Positions 53,046-62,157 of a stretch of 64,000 nt of DNA are shown here, one piece after another. Position numbers and translations under genes: made by a program. Source of the DNA: Streptomyces olivaceoviridis (GTDB lineage Bacteria; Actinomycetota; Actinomycetes; Streptomycetales; Streptomycetaceae); assembly GCF_014650115.1 (NCBI RefSeq), contig NZ_BMUI01000009.1, positions 186,001 through 250,000 of the forward strand, in the 5' to 3' direction. The notes beneath the pieces are model-generated. The model made no database searches and was not told where the DNA came from. It worked only from the letters and a program-made list of their open reading frames with translations. Positions within the stretch are counted from its first letter, which is position 1; each line of letters starts with the position of its first letter.

Positions 53046-54626
53046 GTGTCATCAGCGACCCAGTCTGCCGCCACCCCCGACACCGTCCTGGTCGTCGACT
53101 TCGGCGCGCAGTACGCCCAGCTCATCGCCCGACGCGTCCGCGAGGCGCGGGTCTACAGCGAGATCGTGCCCAGCACCACGCCGGTCGCCGAGATGCTCGC
53201 CAAGAACCCCGCGGCGATCATCCTCTCCGGCGGCCCCTCGTCCGTGTACGAGGAGGGTGCCCCCACCCTCGACCGCGAGATCTTCGAGGCCGGCGTCCCC
53301 GTCTTCGGCATGTGCTACGGCTTCCAGCTCATGGCGCAGGCCCTCGGCGGCACGGTCGACAACACCGGCGCCCGTGAGTACGGCCGTACGGACCTGCACG
53401 TCTCCAGGAACTCCTCCACCCTCTTCGAGGGCACCCCGGCCGAGCAGCACGTGTGGATGTCGCACGGCGACGCCTGCTCCGCCGCGCCCGAGGGCTTCGC
53501 GGTCACCGCCTCCACGGACGTCGTCCCGGTCGCCGCGTTCGAGAACGACGACAAGAAGCTCTACGGCGTCCAGTACCACCCCGAGGTCATGCACTCCACG
53601 CACGGCCAGCAGGTGCTGGAGCACTTCCTGTACCGCGGTGCCGGCCTGGAGCCGAACTGGACCACCGGCAACGTGATCGAGGAGCAGGTCGAGGCCATCC
53701 GCGAGCTGGTCGGTGACAAGCGCGCGATCTGCGGTCTGTCCGGCGGCGTGGACTCCGCCGTCGCCGCCGCCCTCGTCCAGAAGGCCATCGGCTCCCAGCT
53801 GACCTGCGTGTACGTCGACCACGGCTTGATGCGCAAGGGCGAGACCGAGCAGGTCGAGAAGGACTTCGTCGCGGCCACCGGCGTACAGCTGAAGGTCGTC
53901 GACGCCGAGGAGCGCTTCCTCAAGGCGCTCGCCGGGGTCAGCGACCCCGAGGAGAAGCGGAAGATCATCGGCCGGGAGTTCATCCGCGTCTTCGAGCAGG
54001 CGCAGGCCGAGATCATCGCCGACGAGGGCCCGGCCGTGGAGTTCCTGGTCCAGGGCACCCTCTACCCGGACGTCGTCGAGTCCGGCGGCGGCACCGGCAC
54101 CGCGAACATCAAGTCGCACCACAACGTCGGCGGTCTGCCCGAGGACCTTGAGTTCAAGCTGATCGAGCCGCTGCGCAAGCTGTTCAAGGACGAGGTCCGC
54201 ATGGTCGGCCAGGAGCTGGGCCTGCCGGAGGAGATCGTCCAGCGCCAGCCCTTCCCGGGGCCGGGCCTGGGCATCCGCATCGTCGGCGAGGTCACCAAGG
54301 AGCGGCTGGACCTGCTGCGCGAGGCCGACGCCATCGCCCGGGAGGAGCTGACCGCGGCCGGCCTGGACCGCGACATCTGGCAGTGCCCGGTGGTCCTGCT
54401 CGCCGACGTCCGCAGCGTGGGCGTCCAGGGCGACGGCCGCACCTACGGCCACCCGATCGTCCTGCGCCCGGTCTCCTCCGAGGACGCGATGACGGCCGAC
54501 TGGTCGCGTCTGCCGTACGACGTGCTGGCGAAGATCTCCACCCGCATCACCAACGAGGTCCGTGACGTCAACCGGGTCGTCCTCGACGTGACGAGCAAGC
54601 CGCCGGGCACGATCGAGTGGGAGTAG
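53046..54626 (+). CDS. guaA: GMP synthase (glutamine-hydrolysing)
   Basis: 526 aa. Converts XMP to GMP with ATP and glutamine. The N-terminal class I amidotransferase has the nucleophile Cys in FGMCYGFQLMAQ and a His/Glu pair in YHPEV. The ATP pyrophosphatase domain has the P-loop SGGVDSAVAA, and the C-terminal dimerisation domain ends in KPPGTIEWE. GTG 53046 gives the standard short N-terminus; the longer frame upstream runs into the leader region of the chorismate mutase gene. It completes the guanine branch started by guaB. Confidence 0.97.
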   Translation: MSSATQSAATPDTVLVVDFGAQYAQLIARRVREARVYSEIVPSTTPVAEMLAKNPAAIILSGGPSSVYEEGAPTLDREIFEAGVPVFGMCYGFQLMAQALGGTVDNTGAREYGRTDLHVSRNSSTLFEGTPAEQHVWMSHGDACSAAPEGFAVTASTDVVPVAAFENDDKKLYGVQYHPEVMHSTHGQQVLEHFLYRGAGLEPNWTTGNVIEEQVEAIRELVGDKRAICGLSGGVDSAVAAALVQKAIGSQLTCVYVDHGLMRKGETEQVEKDFVAATGVQLKVVDAEERFLKALAGVSDPEEKRKIIGREFIRVFEQAQAEIIADEGPAVEFLVQGTLYPDVVESGGGTGTANIKSHHNVGGLPEDLEFKLIEPLRKLFKDEVRMVGQELGLPEEIVQRQPFPGPGLGIRIVGEVTKERLDLLREADAIAREELTAAGLDRDIWQCPVVLLADVRSVGVQGDGRTYGHPIVLRPVSSEDAMTADWSRLPYDVLAKISTRITNEVRDVNRVVLDVTSKPPGTIEWE

Positions 54627-54629
54627 GCC

Positions 54630-55097
54630 CTACGCGCGCCTGAGCGTGCGCAGGGGCTCACCGGGTCTCCAGACCTGGGTGACCAGATACGTGTCGTCCT
54701 CGACGTAGGTCCGTACGACCTCCGTCAGCTCGGTGCGGAAGAGGTGGAACGGCTGCGGCGGTTCCACCTCTTCCACGTACGCGGCCCTGGCCCCGCCGTC
54801 CTCGACCTCGTACGCCCGCCCGCCGACCCGGACGTCCCCGCCGCCCATGTCCGTACCCGCGCCCGGGTTGGCCTGGAGGGTGAACCGGGGGTCGCGGCGC
54901 AGGTCGAGGGCTTTCACCGAGCCCGGCATCATGCCGAGCCACAGCTCTCCGCCCAGGAAGCGGACCTCGATCCCGGAGGTGCGGGGAGAGCCGTCCTTGC
55001 GGAGGGTCGCGAGGACATGGTGCCGGTGGGCGCCGAAGCGCTCCTCGGCGGTCTTCGCCAGACCGGGTACGGCGGTGCTGAAGGCTGCCCAGTTCAT
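54630..55097 (-). CDS. Pyridoxamine 5'-phosphate oxidase-like flavin protein
   Basis: 155 aa. A split-barrel flavin-binding fold is recognised from FGAHRHHVLATLRKDGSPRT (first strands), LWLGMMPGSVKALDLRRDPR and a C-terminal VTQVWRPGEPLRTL. Such actinobacterial proteins use FMN, F420 or heme; the cofactor cannot be told from sequence. ATG 55097 is preferred to an upstream GTG. It converges on guaA with 3 bp between the stops. Confidence 0.82.
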   Translation of the reverse strand: MNWAAFSTAVPGLAKTAEERFGAHRHHVLATLRKDGSPRTSGIEVRFLGGELWLGMMPGSVKALDLRRDPRFTLQANPGAGTDMGGGDVRVGGRAYEVEDGGARAAYVEEVEPPQPFHLFRTELTEVVRTYVEDDTYLVTQVWRPGEPLRTLRRA

Positions 55098-55230
55098 ACG
55101 GGCCAGTCTCACCGGCAATCCCGACATCCTCTGTCGGGTATGCGCGGCATCTTCACAGCACGGCTCTGCCCTTTCGCGCCGGACGGCGGTACCTTCCGGC
55201 CCGTACCGCTATCCCCGTACGGGAGGATCC

Positions 55231-56025
55231 ATGCACGGGCCCACGCCGCCCCTGCCGCTGCCCACCGACCGGCTCCGGTTCGCCATGCCGCCGATGCACG
55301 ACTCGCCCGAGGACGAGCGCCGGCACCGCAAGGAGCGGCTCGCGGGCGCCCTGCGGATCTTCGGGCGGGCGGGTTTCGAGGACGGTGTGTCGGGACACAT
55401 CACGGCCCGCGACCCGGAGTTCACCGACTGCTTCTGGGTCAACCCCTTCGGGATGCCGTTCAGGCACGTCACCGTCGGCGATCTCGTCCTCGTCAACCAG
55501 GACGGACAGGTCGTCGAGGGCCGCTACCACGTCAACCAGGCCGCGTTCACCGTGCACGCCCAGGTGCACGCCGCCCGCCCCGACGTCGTCGCCGTCGCCC
55601 ACTGCCACTCCGTGCACGGCCGCGCCCTCGCCGCCCTCGGTGACCTCATCGACCCCATCACCCAGGAGAGCTGCGCCTTCTACGAGGACCTCGCCCTGTA
55701 CGACGCCTACACCGGCGTCACCGTGGACGCCGAGGAGGGCCGCCGGATCGCCACCGCGCTCGGCTCCCGCAAGGCCCTGGTGCTGCGCAACCACGGGCTG
55801 CTCACCGTCGGCGACTCGGTCGACGCGGCGGCCTGGTGGTTCCTCTCCCTGGACCGGTCCTGCCAGGTGCAGCTGCTGGCGAAGGCCGCGGGCCGCCCGG
55901 TGCTCATCGACCACAAGCTCGCCGTCGCCACCCGCGAACAGCTCGGCGGCGACCTCGTGGCCTGGATCAACTACCAGCCCCTGTGGCAGGACATCAGCCG
56001 CGGCGAACCGGACCTGCTCGGCTGA
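55231..56025 (+). CDS. Class II aldolase/adducin family protein
   Basis: 264 aa. The fuculose-1-phosphate aldolase fold shows in GRAGFEDGVSGHITARDPEF, the metal-binding AHCHSVHG, and KALVLRNHGLLTVGD with the third metal His. Enzymes of this group cleave phosphorylated or carboxylated ketose-type substrates; the true substrate is unknown. GGGAGG 5 nt before the ATG. No sugar-use genes are adjacent. Confidence 0.85.
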   Translation: MHGPTPPLPLPTDRLRFAMPPMHDSPEDERRHRKERLAGALRIFGRAGFEDGVSGHITARDPEFTDCFWVNPFGMPFRHVTVGDLVLVNQDGQVVEGRYHVNQAAFTVHAQVHAARPDVVAVAHCHSVHGRALAALGDLIDPITQESCAFYEDLALYDAYTGVTVDAEEGRRIATALGSRKALVLRNHGLLTVGDSVDAAAWWFLSLDRSCQVQLLAKAAGRPVLIDHKLAVATREQLGGDLVAWINYQPLWQDISRGEPDLLG

Positions 56026-56233
56026 CGCACCGCGAGCGGTGCGGTCCGTGACCGATCCGCCGCCGGGTCGACACGGCGGTACCGGCTTCACCCCCGGTGA
56101 CCCGGCCCCGGCGCGCCGGAGGGCCCGCGTAGGGCACAATTCGCTGTCATCACAGGGGAGTTGCCCGGCCGTCGTACCCCACCACGGGGCCGGCGGCCGG
56201 ATCGGCAGGTCGCGGGGAAGGCGGGCGTCGGGC

Positions 56234-57514
56234 GTGGCGGTGCAGAAGGCGGGAGGGCACACGGATGCCGACGGCGTCCACGAGGGCGGCTGCACCTGCG
56301 GGGACTGTCCGCACGGCGCCCGCGAGGGACACCGGCGGGCCGTCGCCGCGTTCCTGCGCCGGCGCGACGAGTTCGCCGCCGGCCGGGGGCTGCCCGCGGC
56401 CGTCGCCCACTCCGCCTCCGCGTCCCGCCAGTGGGTCTCCGAGGAACTGACCCAGCGGGCCGAGGCCGTGGCCGAACAGAGCCGGGCCGAGGGCGCGGCC
56501 CGGCTCGCCCGGCTGTGGCTGCGGACGCTGTACGCGGTCTGGGGCGCGGTCATCGCGCTGCTGCTGGCCGAGGCGCTCACCGCGATCGGCGCGGGCTGGA
56601 CCGGCGCCCGCACCGCGGCCCTGCTCGCCGCGCTCGCCGTCGCCGCCGCGCTCACCACCGCCTGCTTCTTCCACCGGGCGCGCGGCGGAGCGCTCGCACC
56701 GGTGATCGGCGAGGACAACCGCGTCTCCACCTCCCGTACCGTCGCCGCCTGCTGGGTCCTTTTCGTCGCGTACGCCGTCCTGCTGCTCGCCGCCCGTCTG
56801 GCCGCCGCCTCCGACCACGCCGAACGCGACGCGCTGCTCGTGGGCCTCGACCTGGCGCGCGGCGCCGGCGTGGTGACCGTCCTCGCCGTGGTGTGCGGCG
56901 TCGCCGTGCTGGTCCGTCGGGTGGTGGGCCTGCGCGTCCTCGCCCAGCGGCTGCAAAAGGTGCCCGCCCACCGCCCGCGCGCCGCCGACCTGCTCACCGA
57001 CGACTCCGGCCGGGGCGCCTTCACCGACATCCAGTACGTCGCCATGAGCGCCGTCGCCCTGCTGTTCGCCGCCGTACGACTGGCCCGCCGCCCCGACCAG
57101 CTGCCCGACCTCCCCTGGGGCCTGGGCGTGATCGTGCTGATCTCGGCCGCGACCTACCTGGCCGGCAAGTACGCCGAGGGCGGCCGGCCGGTGATCCTCT
57201 CGGTGGTCCGCGCCCGCGAACCCGGCGACCTCGACGGCCCGATCCGCACCGGCGACGACATCGAGATCCGCGGCAGCGGCTTCGTGCCGCCCGGTGCCCA
57301 GAGCGCCGACCGGCTCTCCCGCATGGTCGTCCGCATCGGCGCGGTCGACGTGCACGTCCCCCTGGTCCCGGTCACGGGCGGCTTCCGCAACCCCACGGAC
57401 AACGCCCTGACCGTGCCCGTACCGGCCGAGGTGGAGCCCGGCGCGGTGGAGGTGCAGGTGGTGACCGCGGCCGGTGTGACGACCAACCGGTGCGTCGTCC
57501 AGGTGACGGAGTGA
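56234..57514 (+). CDS. Multi-span membrane protein with IPT/TIG-like C-terminus
   Basis: 426 aa. The N-terminus has a Cys-rich CTCGDCPHG and a helical segment. About six hydrophobic spans lie between residues 95 and 315. The last roughly 105 residues are a soluble beta-sandwich-like domain (GDDIEIRGSGFVPPGA, LTVPVPAEVEPGAVEVQV) resembling IPT/TIG folds. No known transporter motif. The GTG start at 56234 is uncertain, since the frame is open for 850 bp upstream. It lies 147 bp before the CHAT gene on the same strand, so a joint role is suggested. Confidence 0.7.
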   Translation: MAVQKAGGHTDADGVHEGGCTCGDCPHGAREGHRRAVAAFLRRRDEFAAGRGLPAAVAHSASASRQWVSEELTQRAEAVAEQSRAEGAARLARLWLRTLYAVWGAVIALLLAEALTAIGAGWTGARTAALLAALAVAAALTTACFFHRARGGALAPVIGEDNRVSTSRTVAACWVLFVAYAVLLLAARLAAASDHAERDALLVGLDLARGAGVVTVLAVVCGVAVLVRRVVGLRVLAQRLQKVPAHRPRAADLLTDDSGRGAFTDIQYVAMSAVALLFAAVRLARRPDQLPDLPWGLGVIVLISAATYLAGKYAEGGRPVILSVVRAREPGDLDGPIRTGDDIEIRGSGFVPPGAQSADRLSRMVVRIGAVDVHVPLVPVTGGFRNPTDNALTVPVPAEVEPGAVEVQVVTAAGVTTNRCVVQVTE

Positions 57515-57549
57515 ACGGGTGACGGAGTGAACGGGTGACGGAGTGAACG
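57502..57549. repeat. Three 16-bp repeats at the stop of the TIG-like gene
   Basis: Three exact tandem copies of GGTGACGGAGTGAACG begin at 57502, 57518 and 57534. The first contains the TGA stop of the membrane protein gene, and each copy carries the same TGA and GTG codons. This looks like recent slippage, or a repeated stop/start cassette. Confidence 0.85.
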
Positions 57550-57661
57550 GGTGAGGGGTGAATGGCCCGTCCGGGAAGGGGTTTTCGTACTTTCGCCCGG
57601 CTTCCTGCCGTGATCCTCGCTAAAGTTGCCGCCAACCGCGGACGCGGTGGGGGGTACGGGG

Positions 57662-60600
57662 ATGCGGGAACTCGGCGCGCCGATACGCGCGATGATCCAT
57701 GCGGCGATGTCCGAACCGGACGCGCTGAGGCTGTGGTCGTCCGTCGCGCCGGAAGAGGTACTGGCGTCGGAGACCCACCGCAACATCGCGATGCACGTCT
57801 TCGACCACCGCGACCTGCTCACCCCGGCGCACGCCGCCGCGGACCCGGACGTCCTCGACGCCGTGTACCTGGCGGCCACCTACTACCTGGAGCGCTTGCA
57901 GCACCTGCCCGAAGGGGAGAGCTGGGAGGGGTACGCCTGCACCTTCCTCTTACGGATCGTGCACGCGGCGCGGCCCGCCGCCGTACCGCAGCCGCTGCGT
58001 GACGCCTTCGCCGAGCGCCCGCCGCAGGACGTGCCGCCGTACGAGACCGTGCACGCCGTGGGCAGGGCACTGCTCGCCGCCGGCACCGCCGGGAAGGACC
58101 CGGACGCGGTCCTGGCGGCCGGCGTGCTCCTGGCGCACGCCTGGGAGGAAGCCCGCGGCGGGGAGTCCGGGCCGCACATCGCCTTCGGCTTCGCCACCGG
58201 CCTCCTCGCGATGGCCGACCTCGGCGCCGGCCCGCGGGACGCGCGAGCGCGCGGGATCACCCTCATGCGCCTGGCCCTCGCCGAACTGCCCGCCGACGAC
58301 CAGTTCCGCGACGCGATGCTGGCCGCCCTCGCGTCGGAGCTGGCCAAGGCACCACGTCAGACACCGGACGAAGCAAGCCTGGCGGCCGACGTGACCGCCT
58401 ACATGCGACAGGGCGGCCTGGAACGCCTCGAAGCGGCCGTCGAGCGGCTCCGCACGGCCCTGGCGACGTCCGCGACCGGGGAACCGGAGCGCAGCCTGCG
58501 CCGCGCCGAACTGGGGCAGGTGCTGCGGATGCGGTTCGAGACCACGGGCGAGCTGACCGACCTCGACGCCTCGGTCACCGAGCTGCGGACCGCACTCGCG
58601 AGCGGGGCACTGGACACCGAGAGCCGGGCGTCGGTCGCCTCCTTCCTCGGCCTCGCCCAGCTCGACCGGTACGTCCACTCCCAGGACCCCGCCGACCTCG
58701 ACGCGGCCACGAGCGCCGTCCGGGACGGCTGCGACCCCGCCGTGGCCGCCTCGCCGGCCCACCCCCAGCGGCTGACCAACCTGGCCGCCGTCCTCACCGC
58801 GCGATTCGACCGGTACGAGCGCGAGGCCGACCTCGACGAGGCCGTCGAGCACCTGACCTACGCCGTGACCGCCACGCCGCCGGCCCAGCACGACCACCCC
58901 GTGATGGCGGTCAAGCTGGCCGTCGCGCTGCGCAGACGCGGCACCCACCAGCGTCAGCCCGCGGACCTGCGCCGGGCCGAGGCGATCCTGCGGCAGATCG
59001 CGGACGGCTCCCCGGACACCGGCCCCACCCGGCAGCTCGCGCGGATGGAGCTGGCGGAACTGCTGGCGGAGCGGGGCACGCTCTTCGACGACGAGCAGGA
59101 CATCGCCGACGCCATCGACCAGTACCGCGCCACCGCTCTCACGCCCACCGAGGACATCCGCACCCGTCTGCGCTCCGCCTACGGGTGGGGCGTCCACGCG
59201 GTCACGCTGGGTGCTCTGGACCTCGCCCGCGAGGGCTTCCGCCTGGCGCTGACCGAACTGCTGCCCAAGCTGACCGGTCCCGCGCTGGGCCGGGAGTCGC
59301 AGGAGACCCGGCTGCGCGAGGTGTCCTCGCTGGCCACCGTCGCCGCGACCGCCTCCGTCATGGCCGGGCGGCCCCGGGAAGCACTCGTCCGGCTGGAACA
59401 GGGCCGCGGTGTCCTGCTGGCCCAGGCCCTGCGGCTGCGCGGTCGGCACGACGACCTCTCCGCCGCCTCACCCGAACTCGCCGATCGGTTCGAGCGGGTC
59501 TGTGCCGAGCTGGTCGCGCGGCAACGCGGCCCCGAGGAACGCAAGGCGGCCGCGGCCGAGTTCGACCAGGTGGTCAGGGACATCCGCGCCCTGGAGACGT
59601 GGGAGGACTTCCAGGAGCCGCTCGGCTGGGAACGGTTGAGCGAGGCCGCGGCAGACGGTCCCGTGGCCGTGGTCAACGTGTCCGCGTGGGGCTGCTTCGT
59701 GCTGCTCGTGACCCGGCCGCCCGGCCGCCCCGGCCGCGTGGAGACGCTGACGCTCGACGTCACCGAGGACGACATCGACCGACGCGCCGGAGCCTTCCGC
59801 ACCGCCGTGACCCGGCTGCGGGAAACGACGGGCCGCGAGCGCCTGCGGGCGGACAGGGAACTGAAGGACACGCTGCGCTGGCTGGGGGCCCGCATCGTGC
59901 GTCCCGTCCTCGCCCACCTGGACCTGGCCGGACCGGCGGACCCCGGCGTGCCCCCGCCGCGGCTGTGGTGGTGCCCGACCGGGGTGCTGTCCCTCCTCCC
60001 GCTGCACGCCGCCGTGCTGGAGGAGGGGTCCGACGGGCCGGTGTACACCCACGACCGGGTCGTCTCCTCCTTCACCCCGACCCTGGGCGCCCTGCTGCAC
60101 GCCCGCTCCCAGCCGGTCACCGGCGAGAACCCGGCCTCCCTCCTGGCCGTGGCCGTGGACGCCGGCGGCGCGCACCCCCCGCTGGCCGCCCTGGACGACG
60201 AACTGGCCGTCACCGGCGGACTGCCGGGCCGCCGGGACGTGCTGCGCGGCACCGAGGCCACGCCCCGGGCGGTGCTGGCCGCGCTGCGCGGACACACCCA
60301 CGCCCACCTGGCCTGCCACGGCGTACGGGACCCCGGGGACCCCGCGCGCAGCCGACTGCTCCTGCACGGCGGGGAACTCACCCTGCGCGAACTGGCGGGG
60401 GAACGGCTGACGGACGCCCGGTTCGCCTACCTCTCCGCCTGCCACAGCGCCGCACCCGGCGAGGAACTGGCCGACGAGGTCATCTCGGTGGCCTCCGCCT
60501 TCCAGCTCTGCGGCTACCGGCAGGTGATCGGAAGCCTGTGGACCGTCGACGACCGGATGGGCCCCCTGCTCGCCGCGGAGGTGTACCGCCATCTCGCCGC

Positions 60601-60715
60601 CCCCGGCACCCCGCCCGCCGCCGTCGCCCTGCACCGGGCCATCGGGGTGCTGCGAGAGCACCCCCGCTACCGCGATCCGCTGTTCTGGGGCTCGGTCATT
60701 CACCACGGACTGTGA
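57662..60715 (+). CDS. TPR-like/CHAT-domain caspase-like protease with TTA codon
   Basis: 1017 aa. The N-terminal 700 residues are helical with repeated tetratricopeptide-like units (for example LDEAVEHLTYAVTATPPA, ADLRRAEAILRQIADG). The C-terminal roughly 300 residues are a CHAT domain: the catalytic His is in HAHLACHG (His886) and Cys in YLSACHSA (Cys927), with VIGSLWTVDD after it. CHAT proteins are caspase-like proteases of bacterial conflict or regulated cell-death systems. Codon 97 (57950-57952, in TFLLRIVH) is TTA, so bldA control is expected. ATG 57662 follows GGGGGG. It is probably cotranscribed with the two genes downstream. Confidence 0.85.
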   Translation: MRELGAPIRAMIHAAMSEPDALRLWSSVAPEEVLASETHRNIAMHVFDHRDLLTPAHAAADPDVLDAVYLAATYYLERLQHLPEGESWEGYACTFLLRIVHAARPAAVPQPLRDAFAERPPQDVPPYETVHAVGRALLAAGTAGKDPDAVLAAGVLLAHAWEEARGGESGPHIAFGFATGLLAMADLGAGPRDARARGITLMRLALAELPADDQFRDAMLAALASELAKAPRQTPDEASLAADVTAYMRQGGLERLEAAVERLRTALATSATGEPERSLRRAELGQVLRMRFETTGELTDLDASVTELRTALASGALDTESRASVASFLGLAQLDRYVHSQDPADLDAATSAVRDGCDPAVAASPAHPQRLTNLAAVLTARFDRYEREADLDEAVEHLTYAVTATPPAQHDHPVMAVKLAVALRRRGTHQRQPADLRRAEAILRQIADGSPDTGPTRQLARMELAELLAERGTLFDDEQDIADAIDQYRATALTPTEDIRTRLRSAYGWGVHAVTLGALDLAREGFRLALTELLPKLTGPALGRESQETRLREVSSLATVAATASVMAGRPREALVRLEQGRGVLLAQALRLRGRHDDLSAASPELADRFERVCAELVARQRGPEERKAAAAEFDQVVRDIRALETWEDFQEPLGWERLSEAAADGPVAVVNVSAWGCFVLLVTRPPGRPGRVETLTLDVTEDDIDRRAGAFRTAVTRLRETTGRERLRADRELKDTLRWLGARIVRPVLAHLDLAGPADPGVPPPRLWWCPTGVLSLLPLHAAVLEEGSDGPVYTHDRVVSSFTPTLGALLHARSQPVTGENPASLLAVAVDAGGAHPPLAALDDELAVTGGLPGRRDVLRGTEATPRAVLAALRGHTHAHLACHGVRDPGDPARSRLLLHGGELTLRELAGERLTDARFAYLSACHSAAPGEELADEVISVASAFQLCGYRQVIGSLWTVDDRMGPLLAAEVYRHLAAPGTPPAAVALHRAIGVLREHPRYRDPLFWGSVIHHGL

Positions 60716-60726
60716 GGAGTTGCCCG

Positions 60727-61092
60727 GTGGACGACGAACGCAGACTCCGCGCCGACTTCTGCGCGGCGCTCGAATGGCTGCCCGAGGAGCAGGAAGCAGC
60801 CGCACTGCGCGCCGCCGTGCGGTCCGTGCTCGACGGCACGGCCACGGTACGGCAGGCGATCGACGCCCTGGGCGTGCCGGAACACGTCCTGACCGGCCCG
60901 GAGAGCGCGGTACGCGGCTGGGAGCCGGGTGACTCCCTCCTCCCCGGTGCCGTGGCCCGCGCCGGCGGTGAGGTCTACCGCTGCCCCGAAGGCTGGTGCG
61001 GGCTGAACGAGCCCCGGCGGCCGAGCGGCACCCTCCCGGCCGGCGGGCGCTGCTGGCTGCACGACAGACCGCTGCGCGTCGTGGAGGCCTGA
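60727..61092 (+). CDS. Small Cys-rich protein of the CHAT locus
   Basis: 121 aa. The N-terminal half is helical (LRADFCAALEWLPEEQEAAA). The C-terminus carries YRCPEGWCGLNEP and GGRCWLHDRPLRVVE, i.e. two Cys pairs or a Cys-Cys-Cys-His set that could hold zinc, a tail seen on proteins accompanying actinobacterial conflict NTPases and CHAT proteases. GTG 60727 has GAGGAG upstream, 11 bp after the CHAT stop. It may act as adaptor or substrate of the protease; this is inference. Confidence 0.7.
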   Translation: MDDERRLRADFCAALEWLPEEQEAAALRAAVRSVLDGTATVRQAIDALGVPEHVLTGPESAVRGWEPGDSLLPGAVARAGGEVYRCPEGWCGLNEPRRPSGTLPAGGRCWLHDRPLRVVEA

Positions 61093-61095
61093 CCG

Positions 61096-62004
61096 GTGGC
61101 CCCGGTCCTCGACGGACTCGGCGAGAAGCTGGCCGAGAAGTGGCTGACCGCGCTGGCGGCCCCCGGCCTGCTGTTCGTGGGAGCCACCGTCACCGCCGCC
61201 GTCCTCGGCCAGACCAACGCACTCGACTGGTCCCTGCTCCGCAGGCGAGTCGGCCACTGGGCGACGACGGCCGGGCACTGGTCCACCGGCGAACAACTCG
61301 CCGCCGCGGCGGTCCTCATCCTCGCCGCCGTGGCCGTCGGCACGCTGGTACGGACGTGCGGCGACGGCGCCGTACGGATCTGGACGGGAGACTGGCCCGG
61401 CCCGCTCCGGCCGCCGGCCCACCGGCTGACCGCCCGGCGCGCACGGCGCTGGGACGATCTCCAGACGGACATCGAGCGACTGCGCACCCCTCGTCCGGCC
61501 CGCGACCGGACAGCGGACGTCCGCCAGGAGATCGACGCGCTGACCGTCCGCCGTGACCGCATCGCGCTCGCGCGGCCGACGCGCCCCACGTACACCGGCG
61601 ACCGCCTCGCGGCCACCGTCGTCCGCGTGGACACCCAGTACGGCATCGACCTCGCCGCCTGCTGGCCCCGGCTGTGGATGGTGCTGCCGGAGGACGTGCG
61701 GACCGAGCTGCGCACCGTGCGGACCCGCTTCGACACCGCAGTCGTGGGCTCCGTCTGGGCCGCCTGCTACGCCGTGCTCGGGTGTTTCTGGTGGCCGGCC
61801 GCCGTGGCCGCCGTCGTGACGGGGCTCCTGGCGCGGCAGCGGGTGCCGCAGGCCGCGGCGGCACTCGCCGAGCACGTGGAGTCCGCGGTCGACGTCCACC
61901 TGCGACGACTGGCGGAGGAGATCGGGCTCACCGGACTGGCCGACGGGCCGCCCGACCGCCGCCTGGGTCTCGCCCTGAACCGCATCGCCCGCAAGGCCAC
62001 GTGA
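61096..62004 (+). CDS. Membrane protein of the CHAT locus
   Basis: 302 aa. Hydrophobic segments at about residues 20-40, 75-95 and 215-245 enclose a charged, Arg-rich cytoplasmic-type region (LTARRARRWDDLQTDIERLR). The C-terminus is amphipathic. No domain recognised. The GTG lies 3 bp after the stop of the small Cys-rich gene and uses a GGAGG within it, so both are coupled with the CHAT gene. It may be the membrane effector or sensor of the system. Confidence 0.7.
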   Translation: MAPVLDGLGEKLAEKWLTALAAPGLLFVGATVTAAVLGQTNALDWSLLRRRVGHWATTAGHWSTGEQLAAAAVLILAAVAVGTLVRTCGDGAVRIWTGDWPGPLRPPAHRLTARRARRWDDLQTDIERLRTPRPARDRTADVRQEIDALTVRRDRIALARPTRPTYTGDRLAATVVRVDTQYGIDLAACWPRLWMVLPEDVRTELRTVRTRFDTAVVGSVWAACYAVLGCFWWPAAVAAVVTGLLARQRVPQAAAALAEHVESAVDVHLRRLAEEIGLTGLADGPPDRRLGLALNRIARKAT

Positions 62005-62157
62005 GACCGGTGCCAGGCCCGCGGGAAGCCAGGCCCCGCTGTTCACGTCGACGCCCGAATTCCGGAAAATGGCTCAGGAAAGGATTGAACGGGCTCCCTT
62101 CGTCATACGTATGGTCACGTGAGGGGTGCTTCGGCGGGCGAGAGGCGGCTGGCGGCG

